Positions 10,901 to 20,700 of a stretch of DNA of 64,000 nucleotides are shown here, one piece after another. The DNA comes from Takifugu bimaculatus (Eukaryota; Chordata; Actinopteri; Tetraodontiformes; Tetraodontidae). The notes under the pieces were generated by a model. That model was not told the origin of the DNA. It was given only the letters and a program-made list of their open reading frames with translations, and searched no databases. Where the stretch lies: positions 1-64,000 of the forward strand of contig SWLE01000451.1 in NCBI GenBank assembly GCA_004026145.2, given 5' to 3'. Position 1 is the first letter of the stretch; each line of letters starts with the position of its first letter. The position numbers and the translations under genes are program-made.

Positions 10901-12911
10901 GGAAGTGGTGGAGAACCATGAAACTTGCTAAGCTCCACCTCAGCTCCAGAGACGGGCTGAGCTGGAGCTGTGGCACCAGGTATCGCCCAGAAGAGCCTCC
11001 AACAAACAAGCTCTTCTCTTGGGAGGAGGGGGCTTTGAATCTCAGCTCAGTGTGCTTGTCTCTAGTAGGTGGCAGCTGCAGCTTTTCCTGAGGTCCTTGT
11101 TGATGCCCTGAGGGGAATTGATGCTCCTGCAATGTTTTCTGGCAGCATTGAGCTTGCAGTGGGGCAATCAAACACACTGTGGGGGGGCTCTCTTTCCTTC
11201 TCTCATCTGGAGAACAAGTGACACCAGCTGCCAATCATTGTTGGAGAAATGTGCAGTCAGGGGAACGATGCGTCCAGACTATAGCCACCCTTCCAGCATC
11301 CAGCAGTGTGTAAAACCTTTGATTTGGTTTCACCAGAGAGTGTAGGGATTGCAGGGTCGCTGCAGCATCGCCCACAAGCTATCAGGAGTGGGTCGCTTTG
11401 TCCCAACTCCTGACAAGAGTTGAGTGCTATTGAGAAATGTGGTCTCACAAACTTGGAAGGTATTTTGACCCACACACACTTTACATACGCTGTAGATCTT
11501 GTCCAAGCGCCCTGAAAGAACCCAAAATAGGAACATACGGCAGATAAGCCGGTGCAGGACCAGAGGTTTGTTGCTTGTAAGCTGTGTTTTGCTCTGGTAC
11601 ATGTTGATTTTTATTTGTCTTCTCTCAAAATAATTGTTATTTTAGTCTAAGGGGCTGCAGGTTATCAGAGACCTGCTGTGATTCTGTGGCCTCAGCTCTG
11701 AAGTCCAACCTCTCCCATCTGAGGGTTCTGGACCTGAGCGACAACAAGTTGCAGGATTCAGGAGTGGAGCGGCTCTGTTCTGGACTGGAGAGTCCAAACT
11801 GTAAACTGGAGAGGCTCAGGTCAGTCTTCATTTTTCTATCTATATACCAGCTGCTAAGATGGTGAAGTGAGGCTGTTCTCAACACTGCTGTGATGCACCA
11901 CATTAAAAAAATTCCTTGTAATATCGTGAATTCAGGTCTGACCCAACTAAGAACTAACGTAGGTTTAGTACTGACGCAGATAACATGCAGACCTGCACCG
12001 TATAACCTCATCCTGCATTTTTCAGATTGATTAACTGCAGTTTATCAGAGATCAGCTGTGGCTCTCTGGCCTCGGCGCTGAGGTCCAATCCCTCCCATCT
12101 CAGAGAACTGGACCTGAGTCAGAACCAGCTGCAGGATCCAGGAGTGAAGCTGCTCTGTGGTTTTCTCCACTTTCCAAACTGCCGACTGGAAACTCTGAGG
12201 TAAACACCATTCTCATAAATGTCCATTATTCCATCCGAGGGTCCTCACACTTTCTGAGTGTGTGTGTTGTGCCCAGTTCCTTCAGGAGGGAGGGCCACAC
12301 GGGGACCACTTATTCATGATAAATTGATTTAAGGACAATGAAAAAGCCGACAGATGGTAACCAAAATTAGACAAAACTAGGTGAGGGTGCCTGGTAGACA
12401 CCAGCCAACGAGGAGGGAGATGGTGAGGGAGACAGGAAGTCATCTAAGACAGGTTGTGCCTTTAAAGATGAGCCACAGGTGAGATGGATCTCCATGATGA
12501 GACGGGAGGGAAAGAGGTGGGAGAACCTGGGAAGAGTGAGGGCCAGAACAATATATATTCTCCTTTGGAACAGAGTAAACCTGAGAGGTTGGAATTGTGG
12601 TAATTGCATATTACTATCATTTTTTAACCTGTAACTAAATTAAATTTTTACAGATCATGCCTTTGATTAACCTTTCAGATCAATACTGGTTTCATCATTA
12701 TAAAAGTTTCCCTTCTGTATTTAGATTAGAGCTCTGCAGCTTATCAGAGATCAGCTGTGGCTCTCTGGCCTCGGCGCTGAGGTCCAATCCCTCCCATCTC
12801 AGAGAACTGGACCTGAGTGAGAACCAGCTGCAGGATTCAGGAGTGAAGCTGCTGTCTGCTCTCGTAGAGAATCCACACTATGGGCTGGAGACATTGAGAC
12901 ATGGCCGGTAG
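1943..12911 (+). CDS. NLR gene A: NLRC3-like FISNA-NACHT-LRR protein
   Basis: Predicted cytosolic NOD-like receptor of the fish-expanded NLR-C/NLRC3-like group. Exons by splice sites and phase: 1943-2073, 2611-2714, 3262-5044, 9375-9551, 9643-9816, 11646-11819, 12026-12199, 12725-12911. The total is 2904 nt, exactly 968 codons including stop, and every junction agrees in phase (2, 1, 2, 2, 2, 2, 2). Exon 1 opens with MSECVMEEEE and carries the peptide VPSCVSLKSDRS typical of fish NLR-C N-termini. Exon 3 gives FISNA, NACHT and helical domains; exons 4-8 give LRRs. No B30.2 exon and no PYD or CARD is seen. Intron 3 is swollen to 4.3 kb by an LTR/LINE insertion. Expression is not shown, but the model has no internal stop and looks intact. 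Confidence 0.85.
3262..5044 (+). CDS. FISNA-NACHT-winged helix exon of NLR gene A
   Basis: The large central exon starts after TTTGTTTCAG (phase 1) and ends at GTCGT/GTAAGT (phase 2). The in-frame TAA at 5046-5048 is intronic. In the gene model the FISNA segment (GTLLNKIYTELYITEGQ) lies at about residues 110-165, Walker A GVAGVGKT at about 176-183, and Walker B LLFIFDGLDES at about 247-257. Sensor-1-like IWITSRP follows near residue 298, then the winged-helix and HD2 regions, including FVHLSIQEFLAAVYMF near 4468-4515. These are the elements needed for ATP-driven NLR oligomerisation. Relative to B and C it lacks a 13-residue stretch, FSWFAGLFNN and its flanks, near 4570. Confidence 0.92.
5045..5708. 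other. Proximal intron 3 of NLR gene A
   Basis: Non-coding intron sequence, near-identical to 37094-37757 in B and, for its first 260 bp, to 56712-56970 in C. The last five bases, GATAG (5704-5708), are the target site duplicated by the LTR insertion that follows. Short ORFs here look accidental. Confidence 0.7.
6024..6170. repeat. GC-rich minisatellite upstream of the LINE ORF
   Basis: Three imperfect units of about 37-50 bp share the core GTCGCTGGAAGACGCAGGGA followed by ACACAGAGAGGCGCTGGG. The repeat keeps several frames open on both strands, which explains the long low-complexity ORFs there. It may be part of the LTR or of a LINE 5' region. Confidence 0.75.
6238..8997 (+). CDS. RTE/Rex-like non-LTR retrotransposon endonuclease-reverse transcriptase, 5'-truncated
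   Basis: An uninterrupted 919-codon ORF encodes the polyprotein of a non-LTR retrotransposon. The N-terminal 190 residues hold an APE-type endonuclease with LLGDFNAHVG, the TWHQDALGRRSMIDFVV block and the terminal STDHH motif. The reverse transcriptase follows: NYRGITLLS, CGFRPGRGT, FVDLEKAFDRVP (first catalytic Asp), GLRQGCPLSP, and FADD at residues 659-662 (catalytic Asp pair). A C-terminal basic segment includes RMPPGRLPGEVFRACPSGRR. The 3' end GGATAAGCGGTGGAGAATGG followed by GATGG-like repeats suits the RTE/Rex3 style of tail. The catalytic Glu near the endonuclease N-terminus is missing, so this copy is 5'-truncated and probably not autonomous. It has no stops, so it is young. The clade assignment is from motif memory. 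Confidence 0.85.
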   Translation: MQRGLLWVQSRLGGLGAAGWRRRAGVAILVAPQLSAYILEFTPVDERVASLRLRVGGRILTVVCAYGPNSSSAYPPFLESLEGVLESAPSGSSLVLLGDFNAHVGSDSVTWRGVIGKNGPPDLNPSGVLLLDFCARLRLSITNTLFRHKGVHMCTWHQDALGRRSMIDFVVVSSDLRPHVLDTRVKRGAELSTDHHLVVSWLRWWGRMPDRPGRPKRVVRVCWERLAESPVRRSFNSRLRESFDHVPGEAGDIESEWAMFRASIAEAADRCCGRKVVGACRGGNTRTRWWTPAVRDAVKLKKESYRALLACGTPEAADGYRRAKRSAATAVAEAKTRAWEEFGEDMENDFRTASKRFWTTIRRLRKGKQCTVNTVYSGDGVLLTSTRDVVDRWKEYFEDLLNPTNTPSSEEVGPGDLEMGYHISGAEVAEVVKKLLGGKAPGMDEIHPEFLKALDVVGLSWLTRLCNIAWTSGAVPLDWQTGVVVPLFKKGDRRVCSNYRGITLLSLPGKVYSGVLERRVRRIVEPRIQEEQCGFRPGRGTVDQLYTLSRVFAQPVHMCFVDLEKAFDRVPRGVLWGVLREYGVSGPLIRAVRSLYDRCQSLVRIAGSKSNSFPVRVGLRQGCPLSPILFIIFMDRISRCSHGVEGVRFGDLRIRSLLFADDVVLLASSARDLQLSLDRFAAACEAAGMKISTSKSEAMVLNRKKVECLLRVEEILPQVEEFKYLGVLFTSEGRMEREIDRRIGAASTVMRALHRSVVVKRELSRKAKLSIYRSIFVPTLTYGHELWVMTERTRSRVQAAEMSFLRRVAGLSLRDRVRSSAIREELGVESLLLRVERSQMRWLGHLVRMPPGRLPGEVFRACPSGRRPPGRPRTRWRDYVSRLVWERLGIPPDELEEVAGEREVWASLLRLLPPRPDPG
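9375..12911 (+). CDS. LRR exon array of NLR gene A (five exons)
   Basis: Five leucine-rich-repeat exons: 9375-9551 (177 bp), 9643-9816, 11646-11819 and 12026-12199 (174 bp each), and 12725-12911 (terminal, ending RHGR-stop). All internal exons are symmetric phase 2-2, so gain or loss of an exon keeps the frame. Each encodes about 58 residues, or two repeats, with cores such as LSEISCGSLASALRSNP and LRVLDLSQNQLKDPAVKLL. Donors are GTCAGT or GTAAAC. The terminal exon stops at TAG 12909-12911; gene B reads 15 codons further here because that TAG is TTG in B. Confidence 0.88.
9886..11603. mobile_element. Unidentified 1.7-kb insertion in intron 5 of NLR gene A
   Basis: The same intron in gene B is 106 bp (38481-38586) and contains the uninterrupted site. 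In A the insertion is flanked by TTGAT at 9881-9885 and 11604-11608, a likely 5-bp target-site duplication. Inside are open stretches on the minus strand (10038-10274 and 10728-11234) with no domain I recognise, and the ends show no clear terminal inverted repeat. The insertion is well supported by comparison; its class is unknown. Confidence 0.65.
12200..12724. other. Intron 7 of NLR gene A, also present twice in B
   Basis: This LRR intron is nearly identical to both introns 39141-39670 and 39845-40375 of gene B. Features such as GGAGGGAGGGCCACACGGGG recur in every copy. It is the intron half of the module that was tandemly duplicated in B. No gene is seen in it. Confidence 0.8.
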
Positions 12912-13393
12912 AAGCCAGTCAACTCCCGCTCATCTGCTGCATCACTCACTGACCACTGGTGAAGAACATCTGTGGAAACATCTGCCGTCTACTCCCTCCA
13001 TAGATGAAAAATTCAGTTTTTAAAAAGCGCTGGTGGACTTTCAGGAGATCAGTCGATGGTCGACAAAGCAGAAGCAGCTTTGCCTTGAAGTTAAATTAGT
13101 TCCTGGTATCACACAATGCTTCTTTATAAAGTTCTAAATGGCTCCTCGGCCACTCTTAGAAGCATGGAAACATTCTCTTAATTGTCTCTTCAAATGTCTG
13201 TATTATACGTTATTATTTTACATCATGCCTTCAGAATCTTTAGGGTTTAGTATTTACTGTCTCTGTGTCATGGAGCATTGGAATATTTCAGCTGCAGCCA
13301 GCAAAAACCCATCAGAATGACGGCTATCGGTGGGAACCACAGGTCATTTGACTTTAGTCAGTCTGTTCAATGTTATAGGATTTATTGCAATCT

Positions 13394-13412
13394 AATAAAA
13401 ACTATGAATAAA
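13394..13412 (+). promoter_or_regulatory. Polyadenylation signals of NLR gene A
   Basis: Two AATAAA hexamers (13394-13399 and 13407-13412) lie about 480 bp after the stop codon. They are preserved in the B copy (41040-41058) and the C copy (57922-57939). This makes the 3'UTR about 0.5 kb. Confidence 0.6.
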
Positions 13413-13964
13413 TGTGGGAAATAGGAAATCAAAAGAAGCAAAATGACCAAATACAATTCCCATGAATACTGTAAATTTAAAGATGTCAAGAATGGAATAT
13501 CAGCTTAAATGGAATCAAACATAAAGTGAAAAGGCCTCCTTTAAGTTTACTGCAAAAATAAACACAAAATCAAGAGCGACACGCGCCAAAAACGTCTCAT
13601 TCTCTCTTCTGTCTCCACTCATTCTTTTATATTCTCTTAAGATAATGGGGACGGGGTCGTGTGATAACAAACCAACCTAATTGGGGACTATATTTTTGTT
13701 GCAAGAACTTTGGCTCTTCAGAAGTTTCTATGTTGGCTTCCACAGATTGTGCATCCACTAGAAACTCAGTGTTTTTGAGGAACTACCAGGAGTGGCTGAA
13801 GTGGAGGCCAATGACGCTATAGCTACATATAGCTACATATAGATCACCGTTATCCTCAACCCAAAAGACCACCAGTTGGCGCAGCAATACTAAAGATAGG
13901 AGGTTGTGGTCGTTGCGCAGACGCGGAGTGATATCACGCACAAACGTGCCCTATGTTCTATATA

Positions 13965-14357
13965 CCGTGTGTTCGCGACCAAAGGGCGCACCGTATTAAA
14001 AGGTGCAGCCTCAGTTACGGTGCTATTTCTGTATTTAACACATACATCAGGCGCTCCGGACTATAGGGGCGGGCATAGTAAAACATACCGCTACCATAGC
14101 TTAAAACATGCATGCTAGCACGTATTTAGCAATTTTGCAAAGGCCGGCAGGTCGAACAACCGACAACAATGTTTCCAAAATTAAAATTTCCGTATTTTTC
14201 GTATTTTGTTATTAAGCCCCGGAGGGCTGAAGCAGGACCGCTGTTAAAAATGTATCAGTCCGCGCTTCCAGTTCTGGTGCAACGTCCAGTTCTAAATGTA
14301 TGAATCCGCGTATTGACGTTTCAACGTCCCATCAGTAAACGGAGAGATTTGAATATA
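13965..14357. mobile_element. Pogo/Tigger-like MITE, copy A (right end trimmed)
   Basis: A non-autonomous element of about 400 bp begins CCGTGTGTTCGCGACC after TATATA and contains blocks such as GGGCGCACCGTATTAAAAGG. The cleanest copy (58481-58880) shows inverted ends CCGTAT...ATACGG bounded by TA on both sides, the target preference of pogo and Tc1/mariner elements. In A, as in B, the terminal CGGTA has been lost (GAATATAGTCC). No coding capacity is seen. Confidence 0.6.
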
Positions 14358-14884
14358 GTCCCCCTGAGGTGGTGTTTTTAGAGCAGTTCTTAACAACTTT
14401 CTCTTTGCCTGATAAGAGGTCCAAACATTATTTCACTTCCCTGTAAAATACTCTAAAATTTGCCATTCAAGATCAGATCCCACCAGGTATAATTCATCCT
14501 CTAAATTTTCACAATTTCTTATTCTGTCAGGCTGTTTTTAAACCTTTGGCAACATAAAATAAAGTACCCAACTGGTATTATGTCAGGCTGGTTTACATCA
14601 CATTAAAGAAGCCAGCAGAAATAAAGCACAACAGTTACACAGACTACGCAAAATAATATAGAGGATATAAAAAACAGTGTTGAGATGGGTTTGTGTCACT
14701 TTAGTAAAATCAAAGCATTTTTCTTTATGTGCCAGCAATGAACACAATCTAAGAAGTCTTTGACACTAAACATATGGAGCTCCTATAGAACAAACTAAAG
14801 ATTTGTTGTTATTAAGATAAAGAAATGCAACATTTCCCCCAGAGAAGCGATGGCGATGGAAAAAGCCCTGGCTGTGTGTGAGCA

Positions 14885-15559
14885 TCACAGCAGGCGTGGG
14901 TTCTCCTCTCTGGAGTCATGCGGGGCTCCTTTGAAGGGCAGATGAGGAGGTTGGTTACAGATTCCCCTCAGAAAGATGATTACGGTGCCAAAGGTCATCA
15001 CCGGGGTAACCAGGAAGAGGCAGAGTCGGTCTACTGTACGAGCGATGCCGCTCCAGTTATCCTTCTCCTGTCAGGACCAGACATTTACGCCACTTTTGAT
15101 CTTTTTAAATCAGACTTTGGGTTGAGGACTCTGTTTGAACCCTCTGAGCTCATTGTAGTCGTTCTTGTTGCGCATGTGTTTAATGATGTAGTGGCTCCAT
15201 CCACAGCCGGCTTGATCTCTGCGTACAGCTGATGGCTCCTCCCTCTTCTTGTGGTTTCACAGCTCCACACGGACACCAAAGCTCAGAACTCAAATGAAGC
15301 TACTGATGCTTCTATATCTCATGTGTTTAAATGTTTCTGGAAACGTCCTGGCAGCGTGTGTGACTCGGGTCACCAGTCCGTGTCTCCCAGACTGTTTCTC
15401 AAACATCAGCTCACTGCGGGACTTCACACTGTCGTACTCCTCAGCCGAGGCAATGGAGCCCACTGAGCTGGATCGCCACGGTAACGCTCCATCCCAGTAC
15501 GGCTCTGCCTCAGCAGGGCGGGACATGCGCAAGATGTGGGGTAATCACTGGAGGAAGAG
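14885..15559 (-). pseudogene. chrnd: chrnd-like (acetylcholine receptor delta subunit) 3'-terminal exons, decayed, copy A
   Basis: Three exons on the minus strand. The one at 15351-15559 encodes the M3-M4 loop, with WRSSSVGSIASAEEY and VKSRSELMFEKQSGRHGL. The one at 15149-15228 encodes EIKPAVDGA then, after a shift, IIKHMRNKNDYNE. The one at 14885-15067 holds the M4 helix (ARTVDRLCLFLVTPVMTFGT), ending in TGA at 14885-14887. Loop and M4 are characteristic of the muscle nicotinic receptor delta subunit. Lesions: TGA five codons into the first exon (15545-15547); a missing A in the middle exon (80 instead of 81 bp); and no GT donor after it (GAG/CTCAGA). Ligand-binding and M1-M3 exons are not found in the window, so this is a 3' fragment and a pseudogene. 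The delta assignment is from motif memory. Confidence 0.75.
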
Positions 15560-15591
15560 CTGGCAGAAAAAGAAAACAGGATTTGGAACAC

Positions 15592-15622
<31 letters not shown>
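15592..15622. repeat. (TG)n microsatellite, unit A
   Basis: A GT/TG dinucleotide run of about 30 bp next to the chrnd-like acceptor region. The homologous tract in B (43244-43265) is shorter and interrupted. Confidence 0.9.
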
Positions 15623-15626
<4 letters not shown>

Positions 15627-17318
15627 AGTGGTATAGACCCAAATCTCCAGTTTTTAGATGGTGGCTCAACCAGATGTTGTCCTGATGTGACCCAGAGGAA
15701 CTTTTGGGCTTCTTCTCCTGGTGGAACAGCCGATGTTCTTGTACGAAGCTCCCCAAACCAAGACGTATCCGAAGCGGGTTCGTCTGGTCCGGGTTCCCGG
15801 CGGTCCGTTATCGAGACCCGATGAGGTCGAACAGGTCGCAGCATTTGTGCTTTTGCCTTTATTTGAGCAGCTTGTCCCGGTTTTCAGAGGGCGCGGAGCT
15901 TTGCTCTGTTTGGAATTTAACGTGTCCCGCACCCCCCCGAGGGATCACGATAATGGGCTTTTAGCGAAATGAGATCCCAAAGTTTAGCTGCGTGCCCGTC
16001 TTAACACCGTCTGGTGGTCGGGTTCCGTTATTGGAGCCCTGATCTGAGGGGAGAGGGTTTAATCAAATAAGAGTGAATAAATAACAACGGGGACTGAGGA
16101 ATTAGCTTCTAACATTAGCATTTTAAGGCAAATATTAAAGCAGCCATTCATATAATTCAGGTCAAACCTGTTAGCGGAGCGGCTCATGGCTTCCAGAAAC
16201 GGCATTAAGTCCGCAGACGCATTTCCAAAACTCAGCTAACGACATTAAAAGTAAAACTCGAAGAAACTGAGATTCAATCCGCTGTGATCACATTTCTGGC
16301 AGGGGAGCCACCCGGAGAACAGCGGGATATTTCAAATGCGGAGTTCATTTCTAATCCCGAAACCTCAAACATTCCGACCCACCTGAACGCAGAACCGATC
16401 CCAGCATCTCCATCACGTCCGATGACGCCGCGGCGCAAAAGACGGCGCTAACACGCCGGGGGCCCGCTGCAGCGCGGGACATAAATCTCGGAGTGTTCTC
16501 GTATCCAGATGGATGGATTTGAGGGTTGGAATGAAATGAAAGAAAATGAGGGGGGGAGGGGTGTTTTGGAGAAGGGAGATGGGATGCGATTCTGGACAGA
16601 TGTTCCAGATGAGCCGGAGATGGGAACAAATGTGAGATTATTTCACAGATGGATGAAAACGCGACTTTTTATTCCTTTGTTTTTAATCCAGATCAGCTTT
16701 TTTTTGGCGCCCTCCTTTTTATTTTCCCTCAGTAGCCGGAACTGTAGCATACAGCACGCCGATTAGCATGCAGCGCGGCGCAGCCTCATTAGCTTGTCAA
16801 ACCAAATTACAGGGGCGATACGCCGGGTGAATCATTCATCGCGCCGCTCTCCTCTTTGTTTCGCCGCCGCCATATTGGAGATTCGTCCAATCGATTTAAT
16901 TGCGGGTGATTGTCGGAGTCGATCCGGCGGCTCCTCACAATCACCGCTGACGATCGACGGCCGTTGCCTTCCATTCTCCTGCTGTCACGCTAAAGGAATA
17001 TCGACGCTAGCTACACCAACACCAACACTTGTTTTTGTAATTTTCCACCAGAGACCTGTAAAAAGTTTCTAATTTAGTTTGTCGGGTTTGTTCTAGCTTC
17101 CGGCGCGGTTGCGTTTTATTACCCGCCGTCTGCGGTGTAACAGCGATCGGCGAGGCGATGGTCGCCGTGGCGACCACGGAGAAATTACTTGGTGCCTCAT
17201 TAAAAGTGAAATTATGACGTAGAATTTGAATATTGTAGCACTGCGGTTATCCGAACGCTAATCCTCAACTTTTTGAGCTCGAACTAAAAAATCTGCTGCG
17301 ATGTCAGAAGAAATCAGT
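15623..17318. other. GC-rich non-coding DNA with promoter-like block, unit A
   Basis: No convincing gene. The block 16730-17000 is CpG-rich and has a YY1-type motif, CCGCCGCCATATTGG, plus several ATTA-type homeodomain cores, so it could be a promoter or conserved enhancer. It is almost unchanged in unit B (44390-44650). Short ORFs at 15704-15972 and 16351-16629 show no recognisable domain. Confidence 0.4.
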
Positions 17319-17613
17319 GAAGCTAATCTAATTAGCCTCCTCCTGTTTTAGCGCCAGGAAGAAGGGATCGTGCTTGGCTCGCTCGAATCGTTAGCTCGTT
17401 ACCAGCTAGCGTGTTTCCTGCACTTTCTCTTCCTGGGTCAGTGATCGCGATCAACGGAGCCAGATCAGATTTTAAAAATTAGCGGTGACGCTACGTGTTT
17501 CCAGAAGCTGTGATTGGAAAAGCCGGTGCTATCAGTGACGCTCATGGGGCGATTTACTTGCTGCTGCATGTGCAAATCCTCATTAGATTCTGTAATAAAG
17601 GCGAACTTTGATG

Positions 17614-17653
17614 CCTCGCGGCTACCTCGCGGCTACCTCGCGGCTACCTCGCG
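17614..17653. repeat. 11-bp tandem repeat
   Basis: Three and a half copies of CCTCGCGGCTA in a row. CpG-rich; function unknown. Confidence 0.9.
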
Positions 17654-19226
17654 CCGCGCTCTGCCTGAATTCTCCTGCAGCTTGCTGACAGGCTGCTAAT
17701 CCTCTCCTCTCATTTCGGCTTCTCCTGAAATCGCGGCTTAGTTTCCATCAAGCCTGGGCCGCTTGACGCTAATGAAGTTGGCATTTCCGGAGCCGCGCTA
17801 GTGTCGAAAATGTTGCCATTTGCCAGATCTTAAAATCTCTACCTTTTGATCTATTTTTGCTCTTTGCTCATTAGTTTCGAACGTCTTTACTACTGTGGAA
17901 AAGCCATAAAATTGTTTTTTTTCCGACCTGGATGCGAGAGTGTGAGAGTGCGTCCGGCGCTCTGAGAGAGAGTCCGAGGTCACTTCTGTTCGTGAGTATG
18001 TTTTCCTCTCACCGCGAACAGGCGTGTTTAGACGCTAACCTGGAAACAGGGGACTAGCTCCATTAGCTGTGGTGGCTGCGGTTTGTGGCAGCAGCTCACG
18101 GAGGGTCAGCGGGTGTTTATCACATCAGGATGCCTCTGGGACACGCTTTGTTGTCTATAGGAAGCTCCCAGAAGGTAATGGGAACGTTCCAGGCTAGCTG
18201 TTAGCCTGCACATTCTGTGTAAGTGTACAAACTCCAGCATAGTAACGCTCTACGCAGTTACCCTCAGAGGTGGTGTCACATCCACTCCTTCACTCCCCTC
18301 ACTCCCTCAAACATGCCCCCCCCCCCCCCCCCACCACCACCACCCCTAACCCTTAGCGCTGCTCTTAGATAATGACACTCAGCTCGGACGCTAAATTATC
18401 TGTGCATTTGTAGCCGGGTGCTGGGTGTCGGCCATCACCTCTGCCGCACCGCTGAGCAGTGGCAACAGCCCCGGTTCTGCTGAGAAACGGCCCGGCTGCA
18501 GGCGGCCGTGCGCTGGTGCTCGCCGGGACTCCCACCGACGCGGCGCGGCCCTTTAGCCCAGGGGTACAGCTCCGAAGTGTTCAGCACACACACGCACACA
18601 CACACACACACACGCTTAAGATGCAGGTCCACGAGCGAGGAGAGCAGGATTCACTGGAGCCCCACACAGAAAAGTAAGACCACGAGACTGCGCCCGGTTA
18701 CCATGGCGCCTCAGAAAAACCTGCCATCTTTTCAACCGAGGCAATTTTGCCGCCGCAGATGCAGCCGATCCGCGGCAGGTCTGCAGCGAGTGTGGTCCCG
18801 GGGTTGTCGGGGGCGCTGACGGATCCTCCAGGTTATTGATGTTTGTCTCCTCTGATGACGCCGGCGGCTGTTCCTGCCTTCACGAGGAGGCGGGACTGAG
18901 ACGCAACGTGGTTTCTGAAGCTCTAAACAAGCTTAGATACGCTGTTATGGCAACTGTTGCTCGGAGCGGATGAGTTCACTGAGGTGAAGCTGTGCAGATT
19001 GATGGGAAAGTCTGACGATCGGCACAATCAAACACGTCAGAAGGACCTCGAAGGATCCAGGGAGCCAGTAAAGGTCGCATGTTTGGGTCTGTAGGTCAGA
19101 GGTCGCCTCCAGCTCTGGTTCTGGCCAATAATGTCACCTGAATGACTTCTATGTTAATGCTAACACAAGCTAACATATGGGTATAACTAAACTTGGTTGT
19201 CAAAGCGTGACAATAACTCAAGCAGA

Positions 19227-19228
<2 letters not shown>

Positions 19229-19264
<36 letters not shown>
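19229..19264. repeat. (CA)n microsatellite
   Basis: An uninterrupted CA run of about 36 bp in the A-only block. A similar CA run marks the left junction of the B-only block. Confidence 0.93.
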
Positions 19265-19265
<1 letters not shown>

Positions 19266-20405
19266 GCTCGTTTAATCCTTTCACGAGCCACATCACCGTC
19301 AGGAGCTAGCGTAGCACAGGGCAGCACTGGACGCTAGCATCCTGCAGGCGAATTCTCTGCTAACAATTCCAACCAGGAAGCGTCTGATTTAAAAAAGCAG
19401 GCAAACTTTATGGTCTTGCAGCAGGGGGACAAGTCCCACGTGCACGCTGGCCCAGCCTGAGAGTTGGACCCCCCCCCCCGCCGTTCTGAGGAGCGAGCGG
19501 TTCACAGCTTGAACAGAAGTTGCAGAGCATTTTATTCTTCCGTGTGTAACACAAGAGATCATTTTTTTGTTATTTGGACCATTATCATGTCCTGCTGACG
19601 AGTCCTTTCCTGCAGATTAAGGTCACGTTTCCACTGTCAGGTGACAGCTTCTGCTCCCTGAAGCAGGAGCTAGCGCAGCGCCCAAAAAGGCGTTCCTGCC
19701 TGTAAAACCCTCCATAAATCCAACCAGGAGGAGATAAGCCTCACACCCCGTCACCGACACCCAACAAGCGGGCTTCTTCTGAGCTAATTTAGTGGTTTCA
19801 GCAGACGTTCTGCGAGGAACACATTAAACATGCATCTTTGGTGGCTTCAGTGCCGCTGCGCTCAGCTGTGAAATGAACCACTGTTGAAGAAGAGATTGTG
19901 ACCGGGACTTTGACCACACCTGTGGTTCCGCAACGGAGAAATCAGATTTATTAAAATGGTTTCTTTCTTCTGACGATCCGGGGTGGAGGGGGGCCGTCCC
20001 AAATTCAGCTATTAAAATTCAGCACGAGTCCTCGTCTTCTGAAACGGGCCCTTGGCGTGCAGCAGGACCCGATGCTGGAGCGTAGGACGCCATCTGTGAG
20101 AGCTTCGGGCGACTCCAACAGGTCGGGTTCTTCAGTTCTATGAAGCGTGCTTTTATTTTGGAGGAAGGTCTCAGCTGAGGAGGCTCAAGGGTTCCCATCC
20201 CTGGACCTGCTGGAGGGACAGTCTGGAAGACCTGGATGATCTCCTGGAGCAGGTGGAGGGGAGGTGGTCAGGGCCGCCCTGTGACCCGGCCCATCATGGG
20301 CCTGACCGAGGAGCCTGGATCATATGAGGAAACCCACCAGGACACCAATGAGAGGAGAACGAAGGTGGTTCCTGCTGTGGTGATCAGAGAACACGTGCGG
20401 CCATG

Positions 20406-20700
20406 TTCGCTCCCACCGAACGGAAGCGCGCGGACATCGCGGCGGCGCTGACGCCACGTGAGCCCCGCATCTTTAAAGAGGCGCAGTGGGGCGACGCGGC
20501 CGCGGCGCAGGCGGCGGCGGCGGCGCAGGCGGCGGTGTGGAGGTTCCGGATACTCGCTTTCTCACTCCGCGAGCTTCCAGCATCAGCTGATCGACGCCGC
20601 GCGCTCATTGCTGGAAGTGGGATCCGGATGAGTCACATGACAGAACTGGAGGCTGACATCTGGAGAAAAGGCACCGCGTCCCGGCTCGCACCGCCATACT
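20406..20700. promoter_or_regulatory. CpG-island-like block, unit A
   Basis: A dense CpG block (GCGCGGACATCGCGGCGGCG, and GCGGCCGCGGCGCAGGCGGC) with CACGTG and TGAGTCA (AP-1) motifs. It is followed by pyrimidine-rich sequence with C-tracts. Long ORFs crossing it are made of Ala- or Arg-rich GCG repeats and are probably not coding. It may be the promoter of a neighbouring gene. The copy in B is at 47530-47830. Confidence 0.4.

Larger units (their letters stand above)
17319..20405. other. Block present only in unit A
   Basis: From AAATCAGTGAA rightward to GCTCCCACCGAACGG, unit A has about 3.1 kb with no counterpart in unit B, which has a different block (44943-47528) in the same place. Contents: 11-bp tandem repeats CCTCGCGGCTA (17614-17653), a 17-C run near 18316, CA microsatellites near 18589-18612 and 19229-19264, and no convincing ORF. 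Many GCTAGC/GCTAAC words occur. Confidence 0.75.

Noticed and set aside
14918..15824. Plus-strand ORFs over the chrnd region
   Set aside because: The minus strand carries the recognisable receptor exons; the plus frames have no family signature.
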